Translations under genes and position numbers: made by a program
The notes under the pieces: model-generated
The model's input: only the letters and a program-made list of their open reading frames with translations
Databases searched by the model: none
Told to the model about the DNA's origin: nothing
In this document: positions 44,814 to 54,411 of the stretch, one piece after another
Layout: every line of letters begins with the position of its first letter
How positions within the stretch are numbered: the first letter of the stretch is position 1
Assembly (NCBI RefSeq): GCF_013385145.1
Contig: NZ_JABZEC010000005.1
Location: 62,001-126,000, forward strand
Origin: Bombilactobacillus apium
GTDB taxonomy: Bacteria; Bacillota; Bacilli; Lactobacillales; Lactobacillaceae
Direction of reading: 5' to 3'
Length of the DNA: 64,000 nt

Positions 44814-45488
44814 ATGGTGCAGAGAAATTGGAAGATTTTTTTACTACCTTATGAACAAGCAGTAGCAGAACTAAAAATTAAACTTCGAACTTTACGAACC
44901 GAATTTATTGAACAAGGCACACATTCTCCGATTGAATATGTTACCGGACGAGTCAAGTCGGTTGATAGTATTAAAGAAAAGATGCATCGTCGCTATATTG
45001 CTGATGAATTATTAGAACAAGATATGCAAGACATCGCTGGTTTACGAATTCAGTGTCAGTTTGTAGAAGATATCTACCAAGTGGTTGATTTATTACATGA
45101 TCGGACAGATTTAGCGGTGGTTGAAGAACGAGATTACATCTCTAATAGTAAAAAGAGCGGCTATCGTTCTTATCATATGGTGATTAAGTATCCAATTCAA
45201 TTAACTAGTGGTGTCAAAGAAATTTTAGCCGAAATTCAAATTCGGACCTTGGCCATGAATTTTTGGGCAACGGTGGAACATTCATTAAATTATAAATATC
45301 AAGGTGATTTTCCCCAAGATATTAACTCCCGTTTAAAAAGAGCGGCTGAAGCTTCCTTCATGTTAGATGAAGAGATGTCCAAAATTCGCGAAGAAATTCA
45401 AGATGCCCAGAAGTATTTTACCGATCAGAAATTTCCTAGTTTACAGGCCAACAAGGAGGAAAGCGATGCGAGTCTGGATTCAAAGTAA
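44814..45488 (+). CDS. relQ: Small alarmone synthetase RelQ
   Basis: A 224-aa (p)ppGpp synthetase without hydrolase domain. The synthetase motifs are present: GRVKSVDSIKEKM, DIAGLRIQCQFVEDIYQV, the Asp/Gly loop KSGYRSYHMVIKYP and IQIRTLAMNFWATVEHSLNYKY. Adjacent nadK and rluD match the conserved yjbM-yjbN-yjbO order of B. subtilis. The coding end overlaps the start of nadK by 23 bases. Confidence 0.93.
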   Translation: MVQRNWKIFLLPYEQAVAELKIKLRTLRTEFIEQGTHSPIEYVTGRVKSVDSIKEKMHRRYIADELLEQDMQDIAGLRIQCQFVEDIYQVVDLLHDRTDLAVVEERDYISNSKKSGYRSYHMVIKYPIQLTSGVKEILAEIQIRTLAMNFWATVEHSLNYKYQGDFPQDINSRLKRAAEASFMLDEEMSKIREEIQDAQKYFTDQKFPSLQANKEESDASLDSK

Positions 45489-46257
45489 TTCTAAGTCCAC
45501 ATCTTTGGCAATTCAACGACAGTTACGTTTTAAGCTTTTGCAGCAACATATCAAAATTTCTGAAGAATACCCTGATTTGGTGATTACTGTGGGCGGTGAT
45601 GGAACTTTTTTGAGTGCCTTTCATCGCTTCAGTAATCAATTAGATCATTTATTGTTCATCGGAATTCATACCGGACATTTAGGTTTTTATACCGACTGGC
45701 AAGATAATGAACTTGATGATTTGGTGCGTCTAATTGTACAAAATCAAAAAAAAATTATCCGTTTTCCACTCTTGGATGTGAAGGTAAGCTATACCAATGG
45801 TCATCAAAGTCATTTTTTGTCTTTAAATGAATCGATTATTAAACGTGTCTCCCAGACGATGCGGGCCGATGTTCTAATTGATGGCCATAAATTTGAACGT
45901 TTTCGTGGTGATGGGATTAGTATGTCAACGCCGACCGGTTCGACAGCCTATTCCAAGTCAATTGGGGGAGCGATCGTTGATCCATCATTAGAGGTCATGC
46001 AATTTAACGAGGTAGCTCCGATTAATAATCGTGTTTATCGGACCGTGAACTCTTCCTTAATTTTACCCCAAAAGCAAATTTTAACTATTTTACCGGATCG
46101 CCAGACTGATTATATTGTCACAGTTGATAATTTGTCGTATGATCATTGTTCAATTCAAAAAATCGAGTATCAAATTGCCCGGGAAAAGATTCAAATTGCC
46201 GAGTATCGGCCCAAACAATTTTGGTTGCGAGTTAAGAACGCCTTTTTGGTCAATTGA
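45466..46257 (+). CDS. nadK: NAD kinase
   Basis: A 263-aa enzyme that phosphorylates NAD to NADP. VTVGGDGTFLSAFH (the GGDG motif) and the conserved STPTGSTAYSKSIGG region are intact; LNESIIKR corresponds to the NE motif. ATG 45466 is chosen because AAGGAGGAAAGCG is just upstream; it overlaps relQ by 23 bases. Confidence 0.95.
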   Translation: MRVWIQSNSKSTSLAIQRQLRFKLLQQHIKISEEYPDLVITVGGDGTFLSAFHRFSNQLDHLLFIGIHTGHLGFYTDWQDNELDDLVRLIVQNQKKIIRFPLLDVKVSYTNGHQSHFLSLNESIIKRVSQTMRADVLIDGHKFERFRGDGISMSTPTGSTAYSKSIGGAIVDPSLEVMQFNEVAPINNRVYRTVNSSLILPQKQILTILPDRQTDYIVTVDNLSYDHCSIQKIEYQIAREKIQIAEYRPKQFWLRVKNAFLVN

Positions 46258-46259
46258 CA

Positions 46260-47156
46260 ATGCAAGTTTATCGTTGGTCGAAAAACAATTATCAAACGCA
46301 ATCTTTGCGGAACTTTCTGGAACAGCAGGGATTTTCCCGCCTGGAGCTCAAACGAATTAAGTATCGGCAAGGATTGATTTTTGTTGATCATAAGCAGCGT
46401 CACTTTAATTATCAATTGCATCAACCGGCGGAAATTTTGGTAGCTTTACCGCCAGAAGTTGGATCAAAACAAATTAAGCCTTTGCCAGGACCAGTGAATG
46501 TTCTTTATGAAGACGAAAATTATTTATTGGTGAATAAGCCAGCTCATTTGGCATCTTTACCAGCGTTTTCTAAACACAGTCCTAGCTTGGCGAACTACGT
46601 TAAGTATTATCTGCAACAAACGCAGCAAGCTAACGATGTTATTCATCTAGTTTCTCGCTTAGATCGGGATACCTCTGGAGTAATCACTTTTGTAAAAAAT
46701 AGTTATGCACACCATCTTTTAGCCCGACAATTTCGCACGACCAAGATTTTAAAGGAGTATTACGCTTTTGTTCCTGGAATCTTTCAAGCACCTAGTCAAG
46801 GAACAATTAAAGAACCGATTGCGATTGATCCTGACCGTCCGCATTTTCGCAAGGTTAGTCCACAAGGAAAAATGGCGATCACTAACTATCAATTGGTGTA
46901 TCAATATGAACATTACGCGCTGTTAAAGGTACACTTAGTGACAGGTCGGACGCATCAAATTCGAGTTCATTTAGCTTACTTGGGATATCCGCTGTTGGGC
47001 GATCAGGCTTACGGAGGTCCTTGTGATTTAATTAAGCGGCAGGCCCTACATTGTCGGCGCTTTCGTTTTTGGGATGAATTAGCCCAGCAGTTTCGGACGG
47101 TAGAAGCTCCTTTTCCGACCGATTTACAAGAACTTTTAAAATCAGATGTGAGGTGA
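46260..47156 (+). CDS. RluD-family pseudouridine synthase
   Basis: A 298-aa pseudouridine synthase. The catalytic Asp lies in VSRLDRDTSGVITFVKN, and LVTGRTHQIRVHLAYLGYPLLGD is the usual later motif. An S4-like N-terminal part (FLEQQGFSRLELKRIKYRQGLIFV) is present. TTG 46254 in frame is an alternative start; either overlaps or abuts the nadK stop. rRNA or tRNA target is not predictable from this sequence. Confidence 0.9.
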   Translation: MQVYRWSKNNYQTQSLRNFLEQQGFSRLELKRIKYRQGLIFVDHKQRHFNYQLHQPAEILVALPPEVGSKQIKPLPGPVNVLYEDENYLLVNKPAHLASLPAFSKHSPSLANYVKYYLQQTQQANDVIHLVSRLDRDTSGVITFVKNSYAHHLLARQFRTTKILKEYYAFVPGIFQAPSQGTIKEPIAIDPDRPHFRKVSPQGKMAITNYQLVYQYEHYALLKVHLVTGRTHQIRVHLAYLGYPLLGDQAYGGPCDLIKRQALHCRRFRFWDELAQQFRTVEAPFPTDLQELLKSDVR

Positions 47157-47160
47157 GAGC

Positions 47161-48531
47161 ATGGCAGAAATGGAACTAAGGGTTAAAAAGCAAGCTAGCA
47201 AATTGCTGGCTTTATTAACACAGCAACATACAAAACAATTTCGAAAAAACTTCTTGGATATGCATTTTTATGAACAAGGACAATTTTTCTTGTCATTGGA
47301 TGCTCAGCAAAGAAAACAACTTTATCAAATTATGGCTCCAGATGAAATTGGGGATATGTTTGATACTCTCCAGGGAGATGAGATTGATGGTTCACTGCTT
47401 CTGGGAGAAATGGATCTTAAGTATGCGACCGATGTTTTGGATAGCATGTATGATGATAATGCCGCCGATTTGCTTGAATATTTAAATAAATCTGAGGTCG
47501 ATCGTTATTTAAAATTAATGCCGGAAGCTGATGCTAATGAATTGCGCGGGCTCTTACATTACGATACCGAGACTGCCGGAGGATTAATGACGACGGATTA
47601 TGTCGTATTGCGGCAAGATTTAACGGTTGGTGCAGCCCTGAAATCTCTGCGAAAATTTGCCCGAACCGCAGAAACCATCTATTATCTTTATATTGTTGAT
47701 GATTCCAACGATTTAGTGGGAATCATGTCTTTAAGAGAATTATTTACGCATAGTGAAAAAGCTGTTTTGAATACCGTAATGGCGCAAAATGTTATCTCAG
47801 TGTACGTTGATGATGAACAAGAAGAAGTCGCCCAAGTTTTTCGGGATTACCAATTCGTGTCCTTACCAGTTGTTGATCATGCCCATAAATTAGTGGGAAT
47901 TGTCACGATTGACGATGTGATTGAAGTTATTGATGATGAAGCCCAAGATGACTATTCTAAGTTAGCCGGGGTTGATGTTGACGAATCGGATACAAATCCG
48001 GTTAAGGCGGCGAGCAAACGGCTGCCGTGGTTGATTACTTTACTATTTTTAGGAATGATCACAGCTACTTTAATTTCGCACTTTGAAGTCCTTTTAAGTC
48101 AAGCAAGTATTTTAGCCGTCTTTATTTCTTTGATAACGGGGACGGCCGGAAATGCGGGGACGCAAAGTTTAGCGGTTGCAGTTCGGCGATTATCGTTTGG
48201 TAATGAACACACCAAAAAATTATTCGGCTTATTATCCAAGGAATTTATTACCGGAATTTTGATTGGTCTGGTGACGGGGTTCACAATTTTTTTGGTCGTC
48301 GGGATTTGGAAGCATAATTTTGTTTTAGGATTAGTAATTGGTTTAGCCATGATGGTTGCAATCTTCGTAGCTAACTTAGCCGGTAGTTTAATCCCGATGT
48401 TGATGGATAAATTAGGTTTTGACCCAGCGGTCGCCAGTGGCCCTTTTATCAGCACTTTGAGCGACTTGACTAGTGTTTTGATTTATTTCAATATTGCCTC
48501 TTTGTTTATGGGCTTTTTTAAAGGGATGTAA
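47161..48531 (+). CDS. mgtE: Magnesium transporter MgtE
   Basis: A 456-aa Mg2+ channel. The N-terminal superhelical domain (about residues 30-130), two CBS domains (residues 140-255, with GGLMTTDYVVL and VGIVTIDDVIEVI) and a five-helix membrane domain (from about residue 280, with SLITGTAGNAGTQS) follow the family order. GAGGTGAG precedes the ATG, 4 bases after the rluD-family gene. A terminator-like hairpin follows. Confidence 0.95.
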   Translation: MAEMELRVKKQASKLLALLTQQHTKQFRKNFLDMHFYEQGQFFLSLDAQQRKQLYQIMAPDEIGDMFDTLQGDEIDGSLLLGEMDLKYATDVLDSMYDDNAADLLEYLNKSEVDRYLKLMPEADANELRGLLHYDTETAGGLMTTDYVVLRQDLTVGAALKSLRKFARTAETIYYLYIVDDSNDLVGIMSLRELFTHSEKAVLNTVMAQNVISVYVDDEQEEVAQVFRDYQFVSLPVVDHAHKLVGIVTIDDVIEVIDDEAQDDYSKLAGVDVDESDTNPVKAASKRLPWLITLLFLGMITATLISHFEVLLSQASILAVFISLITGTAGNAGTQSLAVAVRRLSFGNEHTKKLFGLLSKEFITGILIGLVTGFTIFLVVGIWKHNFVLGLVIGLAMMVAIFVANLAGSLIPMLMDKLGFDPAVASGPFISTLSDLTSVLIYFNIASLFMGFFKGM

Positions 48532-48636
48532 TCTTGCTTAATTTTGTAAATTGGTTCACAGAAGCTTTTCAGCAAGAACAGAAATAACGCCGCAAGATGG
48601 GACTTGGCAAAATGATCCTCATATTTAGTGAATTTG

Positions 48637-48697
48637 AATAAGCGTGCTCCATAAAGCGGCTTCGGCAGTCGTCTTATGGAACATGCTTATTTTTTTA
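48637..48697 (+). terminator. Terminator of the relQ-mgtE operon
   Basis: AATAAGCGTGCTCCATAA pairs with TTATGGAACATGCTTATT (some mismatches) around AGCGGC...GTC and is followed by a T-run. Confidence 0.8.
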
Positions 48698-48752
48698 AGT
48701 CAGGGAGTTCTTTTGAAATTGAGAATTTAGTAAGCAAGTAGTTTTTTAAAGT

Positions 48753-48787
48753 AAAAAAGACTTACCAAGTTTTTAAACTGGCAAGTC
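48753..48787 (-). terminator. Terminator of uppP
   Basis: On the minus strand GACTTGCC-AGTTT pairs with AAACT-TGGTAAGTC and is followed by TTTTTT. Confidence 0.7.
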
Positions 48788-48809
48788 TCAACAGACCCAA
48801 GTTAAAAAT

Positions 48810-49637
48810 TTACTTTAAGAAACCAAAATAGCCAATAACCGCTACGGCAAGGACAATCCGATACCAACCAAAAGCTTTGAAGTCATTTTTCTTAATGTAA
48901 TCAAGTAAGAATTTGATGGCAAAGTAGGCAACGACAAAGGAGACGAAAGTTCCCACTAGAAGAACTGTCAATTGTGATCCGGTAAAAGTATTTCCTTTGA
49001 GGAAGAATTTGACTAACTTAAGGAAGCTAGCGCCAAACATTGTTGGAATTGCCAAGAAAAAGGAGAACTCAGTTGCTACGTAGCGAGAAGTTCCAATCAA
49101 AATTGCTCCCAGAATGGTTGCTCCCGAACGAGAAGTCCCTGGGATTAGCGATAGGACTTGAAAAGCACCGATAGCTAAAGCAATGCTGTAAGGTAAAGTA
49201 TTTAGATCCGTTAAACGAGCAGAACGCCGTCGATTGTAGTTTTCAATGATGATAAATAAAATCCCGTAAATCAAGAGGGTTGCCGCAATTACGGACCAAG
49301 TATTAAAGTGTTCATCCATGAAATCATTAAGGGGTAAACCCACAATGACCGAGGGGATACAAGCTAAAATAACTTTGAACCAGAGAGTCCAAGTGGCTCT
49401 TTTTTCCGGAGCTCTTTTTTTAGGAGAAAACGGATTTAATTTATGAAAATAAATCACAATTACGGCTAAAATGGCTCCTAGTTGAATCACAACCATGAAC
49501 ATATTAATAAAAGCGGTAGATTCCTTAAGTTTGACAAATTCATTAGCTAAATAGAGGTGACCTGTAGAACTGATCGGTAGAAACTCAGTAATTCCTTCAA
49601 TAATTCCCAGAATTACAGCCTTAAATATTTCTAGCAT
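48810..49637 (-). CDS. uppP: Undecaprenyl-diphosphatase (bacitracin resistance protein)
   Basis: A 275-aa membrane phosphatase that recycles the lipid carrier of cell-wall synthesis and confers bacitracin resistance. The motifs [15 protein letters not shown] and PGTSRSGAT are intact, as are about eight membrane helices. ATG 49637 is preferred (GGGAGTGGG upstream) over the GTG at 49649. It follows the lactonase gene by about 50 bases on the same strand, so the two may be cotranscribed. Confidence 0.95.
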   Translation of the reverse strand: MLEIFKAVILGIIEGITEFLPISSTGHLYLANEFVKLKESTAFINMFMVVIQLGAILAVIVIYFHKLNPFSPKKRAPEKRATWTLWFKVILACIPSVIVGLPLNDFMDEHFNTWSVIAATLLIYGILFIIIENYNRRRSARLTDLNTLPYSIALAIGAFQVLSLIPGTSRSGATILGAILIGTSRYVATEFSFFLAIPTMFGASFLKLVKFFLKGNTFTGSQLTVLLVGTFVSFVVAYFAIKFLLDYIKKNDFKAFGWYRIVLAVAVIGYFGFLK

Positions 49638-49687
49638 TTTTTTACCCACTCCCGGTTTTAATAAAATTCACAACTTATTGAGGCTTT

Positions 49688-50704
49688 TTAAAAGACAATA
49701 CAGGTTCCTTCCGGAACTTGGGTATCGTGATTATTAAAAGTTAAATAGCCCGTTTGTGAATTACAATTAAAAATTGTAACATCATTTGACTTTTGATGGG
49801 GAACTAATAGATAATTTTCTGTTAAATCAAAATTAAAGTCGCGGGGAAAATCACCGCGGGTTTTGATAGTTTGCAGATGTTCTAATTGTTTTCCGGCGTT
49901 TTGGACTTCAAAGGAGATGATTGAATTATGACCCCGATTGGAAGTATATAAAAATCGTCCATCACTGCTGAGTCGGATGGCGGCCGCCGTATTATCCCCC
50001 TGATAACTTTCTGGTAAGAGAGAGTAGCTATTGAGGAGTTCAAAGTTTCCGTCCTGATAGCCTAAAACCAAAACTGTGGAACTGAGTTCACAGATACAAT
50101 AGGCAATTTCTGGATGTTGTGAATTAAAAATTAAATGACGGGGGGCACTTCCGGCGGTAACGGAAAAAGTAGTTTGAAGTTCAACCTGGCCGGTATCAGT
50201 AAGATTGTAAGTTGAAATGAGGTCAGTTCCGTAATCACAAATGATTAATTTTCCATCGGGGCTGAGGTGGGCACAGTGGGGATGAGAGCTATCTTGTTCT
50301 GGACGAAGACTTGATCCGGTTAACTGGATCGTGTCGGCAATTGTCAGGGTTTTATCGGGATTAATTCGGTGAATAATTACTTGACCCGTGTGGAAGTTAG
50401 CGGTGAAGAGGAGCTGTTTGGCCTCGCTAATTTCGACGTAGGCGGGAGAAGTTTGAGGTTGATAGCTGGTACCTAGATATTTGAAATCTTGATTAACATC
50501 GTAAGCAGCGATACCTCCCCGCTGATCTTCTTGCATAATTGTATAAAGAATATTAGCGTTTGAAAGGGCAAAGTAAGTAGAACCTTGGGTATTTACGACT
50601 AATTTGACCGAGCTTAATTGTCCTGTTTGACTATCAAAATCTAGCTGGTAGATTCCCTGGCTACTTTGCTTGGTGTAACCACCGATTAATAATTGTTCGT
50701 GCAT
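49688..50704 (-). CDS. Lactonase family protein (6-phosphogluconolactonase type)
   Basis: A 338-aa seven-bladed beta-propeller of the YkgB/Pgl-like lactonase family. Repeated strands (GSSRHLIFN-like APRHLIFNSQHPEIAYC, LSSDGRFLYTSNRGHNSI, FDLTENYLLVPHQKSND) recur at about 45-residue intervals, and HPHCAHLSPDGK is typical. It probably hydrolyses 6-phosphogluconolactone in the pentose phosphate route, but other lactones are possible. Confidence 0.85.
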   Translation of the reverse strand: MHEQLLIGGYTKQSSQGIYQLDFDSQTGQLSSVKLVVNTQGSTYFALSNANILYTIMQEDQRGGIAAYDVNQDFKYLGTSYQPQTSPAYVEISEAKQLLFTANFHTGQVIIHRINPDKTLTIADTIQLTGSSLRPEQDSSHPHCAHLSPDGKLIICDYGTDLISTYNLTDTGQVELQTTFSVTAGSAPRHLIFNSQHPEIAYCICELSSTVLVLGYQDGNFELLNSYSLLPESYQGDNTAAAIRLSSDGRFLYTSNRGHNSIISFEVQNAGKQLEHLQTIKTRGDFPRDFNFDLTENYLLVPHQKSNDVTIFNCNSQTGYLTFNNHDTQVPEGTCIVF

Positions 50705-50794
50705 AATTTGGTTTACTCCTTTATTGTTATTCTATAATATAGTATTACAAAAAAGCGTTCGCAAGCGGAAAAATTTAGAAAGGGGCGTGGAAAA

Positions 50795-51973
50795 ATGCCT
50801 AAGCGCCGACATACTTGGTTCACACAATGGTTTTTGGATAATAAATTAACTGTGGTCTTGTTAAATATCTTGTTACTATTATTAATCATTGCTTTGTTTT
50901 TAAAAGTTCGTGCAGTATTCACCCCAGTGGGACAAATTTTAGGAATCGTTTTTCCGCCATTGGTGGTGGCGGGAATTTTATACTACTTAATCAATCCCGT
51001 AATTAACTGGAGCGAAAGTCATTTTCGTATTCCGCGAATTTGGTCGATTAGTGTAGTTTTTGTGCTCGTGATTGGAATCTTGACTTGGATCGTAGTTTCT
51101 TTAATTCCGATTGTTCAAAGTCAAATTAACTCAATCATCAATAATTTGCCCGATTATTGGCATAGTTTTCAACGGGCATTAACTAAGCTCAATGCTAATC
51201 CCTATTTTCAACGGCTTCATTTAGATCAGAGTTTATCCGTTAGCAAAGTAACCAAATCTCTATCCCACAGCTTTAATGGGGTTTTGGGGACAGCCTTGGG
51301 GAATTTAACTTCTGCAGTCACCGTGATTTCTAACTTGGTAATGATTGTCTTAACAGCCCCTTTCGTCTTATTTTTCTTATTGAAGGATGATCGTAAAATT
51401 CAGCCCAAGATTATTAAATATGTGCCGGACCGTTTAAAGGTTTCAACGGCGGCTACTCTGTCAGAAATTAATCGGTCCTTAAGTTTATATATTCGTGGCC
51501 AATTGACCGTTGGTTTTTGGGTTGCCGTAATGTTTGCGGTCGGCTATTTGATTGGACAGATGCCTTATGCTTTATTACTGGGAATTATCGCCGGAATTTG
51601 TAATTTAATTCCTTATGTTGGTTCGGCTTTAGGCTTGATTCCAGCTTTGATTATCGCGCTTTTGTACGGGCATGGTTTGATTTGGATTGTAATCTTGGTC
51701 TTTCTTGTCGAACAAACGATTGAAACGCGGGTGGTTTCTCCTTTAGTAATGGGGAATAAAATGAATATGCATCCCGTCACAACTATTTTCGTTTTGTTAG
51801 TTGCCGGAGGGATGTTTGGCCTTTTGGGAGTGATCTTTGGAATTCCTGCCTATGCTATTTTAAAAATCCTAATTTCTAAAACTTTTGCTTGGTTCCGCCA
51901 TAATTCAATTTGGTATCAAGATGATTCTGAATTTCTGGCTGAATTGCCGCAAGTTAAGAAGCCAAATAAGTAA
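50795..51973 (+). CDS. AI-2E/PerM family permease
   Basis: A 392-aa membrane protein of the AI-2 exporter/PerM family with about eight helices. Characteristic segments are YLINPVINW early, then IVLTAPFVLFFLLKDD, IRGQLTVGFWVAVMF and GIIAGICNLIPYVGSALGLIPALIIAL. Members export diverse solutes or act as antiporters; AI-2 transport is not shown here. It is divergent from the lactonase gene and ends before a bidirectional terminator. Confidence 0.85.
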   Translation: MPKRRHTWFTQWFLDNKLTVVLLNILLLLLIIALFLKVRAVFTPVGQILGIVFPPLVVAGILYYLINPVINWSESHFRIPRIWSISVVFVLVIGILTWIVVSLIPIVQSQINSIINNLPDYWHSFQRALTKLNANPYFQRLHLDQSLSVSKVTKSLSHSFNGVLGTALGNLTSAVTVISNLVMIVLTAPFVLFFLLKDDRKIQPKIIKYVPDRLKVSTAATLSEINRSLSLYIRGQLTVGFWVAVMFAVGYLIGQMPYALLLGIIAGICNLIPYVGSALGLIPALIIALLYGHGLIWIVILVFLVEQTIETRVVSPLVMGNKMNMHPVTTIFVLLVAGGMFGLLGVIFGIPAYAILKILISKTFAWFRHNSIWYQDDSEFLAELPQVKKPNK

Positions 51974-51996
51974 AATTAAAATTGCTTAAATAAAAA

Positions 51997-52042
51997 ATAA
52001 GCTCCTACGATCCTCAAGAGTTGGGGAAGTAGGAGCTTTTTT
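51997..52042. terminator. Bidirectional terminator between permease gene and guaC
   Basis: AAGCTCCTAC pairs with GTAGGAGCTT around a 20-base loop; A- and T-rich flanks serve both convergent genes. Confidence 0.8.
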
Positions 52043-52044
52043 GG

Positions 52045-53040
52045 TTAGTTAATTTGATCACCGTTATAGATAGAGTTTTTTAAGATAACGTAGTTAACCT
52101 TCGTGAGATCTGCGAGCCTTCTTCCGCCAGCATAGGAAATAGAGGATTGAAGATCTTCTTGCATTTCCTTTAAAGTGTCTTTAATTGAACCACGATAAGG
52201 TACCGTTAGCTTTTTACCTTCGATATTCTTCCGTTCTTTCTTTTGAACTTGAGAAGCTGAACCGTAGTAAACCTTGACTTTCTGAGCACCTTGTTCCAGA
52301 ACTTCTCCCGGATTTTCATCGTGACCGGCCATTAAAGAGCCAATCATGACCATATGGGCGCCAAAACGGATTGATTTAGCGATATCTCCGTTGGTTCGAA
52401 TTCCACCATCGGCAATAATTGGCTTGTGAGCCGCTTTAGCACAGAGGCGTACGGCGGCTAATTGCCAACCGGCAGTCCCAAAACCAGTTTTAATCTTGGT
52501 AATGCAAGCTCGACCAGGACCAACACCGATCTTAGTCGCATCAGCACCGGCTTCTTCGAGGAATAAGACGGCTTCAGGAGTAGCTACGTTTCCGGCAATA
52601 ACAAAGGTTTCTGGCAACTTTTGTTTTAAATACTTAATCATTGCGGCCACGGTATTCGAATAACCATGAGCAATATCAATGGTTACATATTCAGGGATAC
52701 TTTGGGCAGCAGCTAAATCATCAATTAATTGATAATCGGCAGCTTTAATACCAATACTGATTGAAGCGTAAAGTTCTTGCTCATGCATTTTTTGAACGAA
52801 AGCCAGGCGGGTTTCTGGTTCAAAACGGTGCATAATATAGAAATAATCATTCTTGGCTAGCCAAATAGCTAGTTGTTCGTCAATGACGCTAGCCATATTG
52901 GCAGGAACTACGGGGATTTTGAAGTGACGGTTGCCCAATTGAATTGAAGTATCTGCTTCACTACGGTGTTGTAAAACACATTTTTGGGGAACCAATTGAA
53001 TATCTTCGTAATCAAATACATTAAAAGGATTATTTTCCAT
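52045..53040 (-). CDS. guaC: GMP reductase
   Basis: A 331-aa IMPDH-family enzyme that converts GMP to IMP in purine salvage. The catalytic loop [16 protein letters not shown] contains the active-site Cys, and the [29 protein letters not shown] phosphate-binding region is intact. There is no CBS domain, which separates it from IMP dehydrogenase; length and sequence match the GuaC-2 type of Firmicutes. It has its own promoter with an inverted-repeat operator. Confidence 0.93.
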   Translation of the reverse strand: MENNPFNVFDYEDIQLVPQKCVLQHRSEADTSIQLGNRHFKIPVVPANMASVIDEQLAIWLAKNDYFYIMHRFEPETRLAFVQKMHEQELYASISIGIKAADYQLIDDLAAAQSIPEYVTIDIAHGYSNTVAAMIKYLKQKLPETFVIAGNVATPEAVLFLEEAGADATKIGVGPGRACITKIKTGFGTAGWQLAAVRLCAKAAHKPIIADGGIRTNGDIAKSIRFGAHMVMIGSLMAGHDENPGEVLEQGAQKVKVYYGSASQVQKKERKNIEGKKLTVPYRGSIKDTLKEMQEDLQSSISYAGGRRLADLTKVNYVILKNSIYNGDQIN

Positions 53041-53080
53041 ATATTAACGCCATCCTCGCTTACTTTTACGAATATTTATT

Positions 53081-53139
53081 TTGCGAACTCTGAAAATCGT
53101 TCGCAATATATATTTAAATACATTTCTCAAATAAGTCAA
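53081..53139 (-). promoter_or_regulatory. guaC promoter and TTGCGAAC inverted repeat
   Basis: On the minus strand: -35 TTGACT (53139-53134), 17-base spacer, -10 TAAATA (53116-53111). Downstream of the start region lies TTGCGAAC, 10 bases, GTTCGCAA (53081-53106), a perfect 8-bp inverted repeat. Its CGAAC halves resemble PurR boxes of Firmicutes, so purine control is plausible. Confidence 0.6.
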
Positions 53140-53155
53140 GAGAAAAATTAGCTTG

Positions 53156-53297
53156 CTTGTGACCTCCAGCCAGTATATAATCTTTCATGCGGGCTTATTT
53201 CGCGTTCTTTTATCAGATTTAATATTTGATAAAAGCATCCGATAAGAGTTAACTAACGTATTTCCTTGCTGCATTTAGCCGAGGAAATACGTTTTTT
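53156..53297 (+). ncRNA. Candidate small RNA or leader with own promoter and terminator
   Basis: TTGCTT, 17 bases and TATAAT (ending near 53183) form a good promoter on the + strand. The expected transcript (about 53190-53297) carries no frame with a ribosome binding site, has a hairpin TTTTATCA/TGATAAAA (about 53207-53233) and ends with a strong terminator stem AACGTATTTCC/GGAAATACGTT plus TTTTTT. I cannot match it to a known riboswitch or sRNA family. Confidence 0.5.
53253..53297 (+). terminator. Terminator of the candidate small RNA
   Basis: AACGTATTTCCT and AGGAAATACGTT-like arms pair around TGCTGCATTTAGCCG and are followed by TTTTTT. Confidence 0.8.
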
Positions 53298-53350
53298 ATT
53301 GGCTTATTTGTGCTAAAATTGTTAATGAATGAGATTAAAGGAGTCAATGT

Positions 53351-53860
53351 ATGACAAATCATATTGCATTATTCGAGCCCTTGATGCCCGCAAATACGGG
53401 AAATATTGCCCGGACTTGTGCCGGAACTGATACGGTGTTGCACTTAATTCGTCCCTTGGGTTTTAGTTTAGATGATAAGCATCTAAAACGTGCTGGTTTA
53501 GATTATTGGGATCAAGTTAAAATTGTAGTTCATGATGATTTGTCAGCTTTTTTGGAGCAAGTACCGGATTTAAAACATTTATACTTAATCACTAAGTTTT
53601 CAGACCGAATTTATTCAGAAGTTGATTATTCAGATCCTGAACAGGATTATTATTTCCTTTTTGGCAAGGAAACCACGGGTTTACCGGAAAAATTCATGCG
53701 CCAGTATCAAGAGCAATGTTTACGGATCCCGATGACGGGGCACATTCGGGCTTTAAATTTAGCTAATACTTGTGCGTTGGTGATTTATGAAGCAGTGCGG
53801 CAGCAACATTTTGCTGGGTTGGAATTAACCCATCTTTATCCCCAAGATAAACTACATTAG
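53351..53860 (+). CDS. trmL: tRNA (cytidine(34)-2'-O)-methyltransferase
   Basis: A 169-aa SPOUT-fold methyltransferase that modifies the wobble base of tRNA-Leu. The trefoil-knot motifs are seen: NTGNIARTCAGT at the N-terminus, YFLFGKETTGLPEKF, and RIPMTGHIRALNLANTCALVIYEA. AAAGGAG precedes the ATG. Followed after 16 bases by the DUF1149 gene. Confidence 0.93.
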   Translation: MTNHIALFEPLMPANTGNIARTCAGTDTVLHLIRPLGFSLDDKHLKRAGLDYWDQVKIVVHDDLSAFLEQVPDLKHLYLITKFSDRIYSEVDYSDPEQDYYFLFGKETTGLPEKFMRQYQEQCLRIPMTGHIRALNLANTCALVIYEAVRQQHFAGLELTHLYPQDKLH

Positions 53861-53876
53861 TTAAAGAGGAGGAATT

Positions 53877-54257
53877 ATGATGGCTATTCCCCAAGGGCCG
53901 ATTGTGGTGCAAGCTTTTCATTATGATCAAGTTGATCCTGATACACCGGCGAAAAATGAGATTCAAGTTCAGATTCAAAGCTATCCGGAAATAGATTCTG
54001 GAGCTGATTCTAAAGATTATTTTCAAATCTTAGCGCCATTTGAGATTCATCCAGAAGCGACAAACTTTATGGTTTCGGGCTTACTAGGACAGGTAGTGCA
54101 AGTGGAAACAGCAGCGAATCAAACAGAACTAGCACCGGAACTTTTACAAGAACTTTCGCGGCCACTAATTGAACAAATTCAAATATTAACTTATCAGGTA
54201 ACCGCTATTGCTGATGATCGGGGTTATGATTTAAACTTTACTCCCAATGTAAAATAG
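53877..54257 (+). CDS. DUF1149 family protein
   Basis: A 126-aa protein of the DUF1149 family of lactobacilli and streptococci, which has a SecB-like layout (beta strands EIQVQIQSYPE and DYFQILAPFEIHPEATNFMVSGLLGQVV, then helices). Function is unknown; a chaperone role is suggested only by the fold likeness. AGAGGAGGAATT precedes two ATGs (53877, 53880). A terminator follows. Confidence 0.8.
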   Translation: MMAIPQGPIVVQAFHYDQVDPDTPAKNEIQVQIQSYPEIDSGADSKDYFQILAPFEIHPEATNFMVSGLLGQVVQVETAANQTELAPELLQELSRPLIEQIQILTYQVTAIADDRGYDLNFTPNVK

Positions 54258-54279
54258 TTTTTTGAGGAGAAGTTGATTA

Positions 54280-54319
54280 AACAACTTAGTTAGTCGTCGG
54301 ACTAGTTAAGTTGTTTTTT
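54280..54319 (+). terminator. Terminator after the DUF1149 gene
   Basis: ACAACTTAGTTAGTC pairs with GACTAGTTAAGTTGT around GTCG, followed by TTTTT. Confidence 0.85.
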
Positions 54320-54411
54320 AGCCTTAGCTGGTTAATTAATAAATAAAAGAGTTCGGCGTTAGAATTGGGTGATTTTTTAAATGAACGATAAGCAATTATT
54401 AAGGAGAAGAA

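Noticed and set aside
50748-50770. GTTCGCAA near the lactonase/permease promoter region as a second copy of the guaC operator
   Set aside because: Only one half-site is present and it lacks the inverted partner; likely chance.
53190-53297. Purine riboswitch or T-box upstream of trmL
   Set aside because: No conserved riboswitch core, no T-box sequence; kept only as an unassigned RNA candidate.
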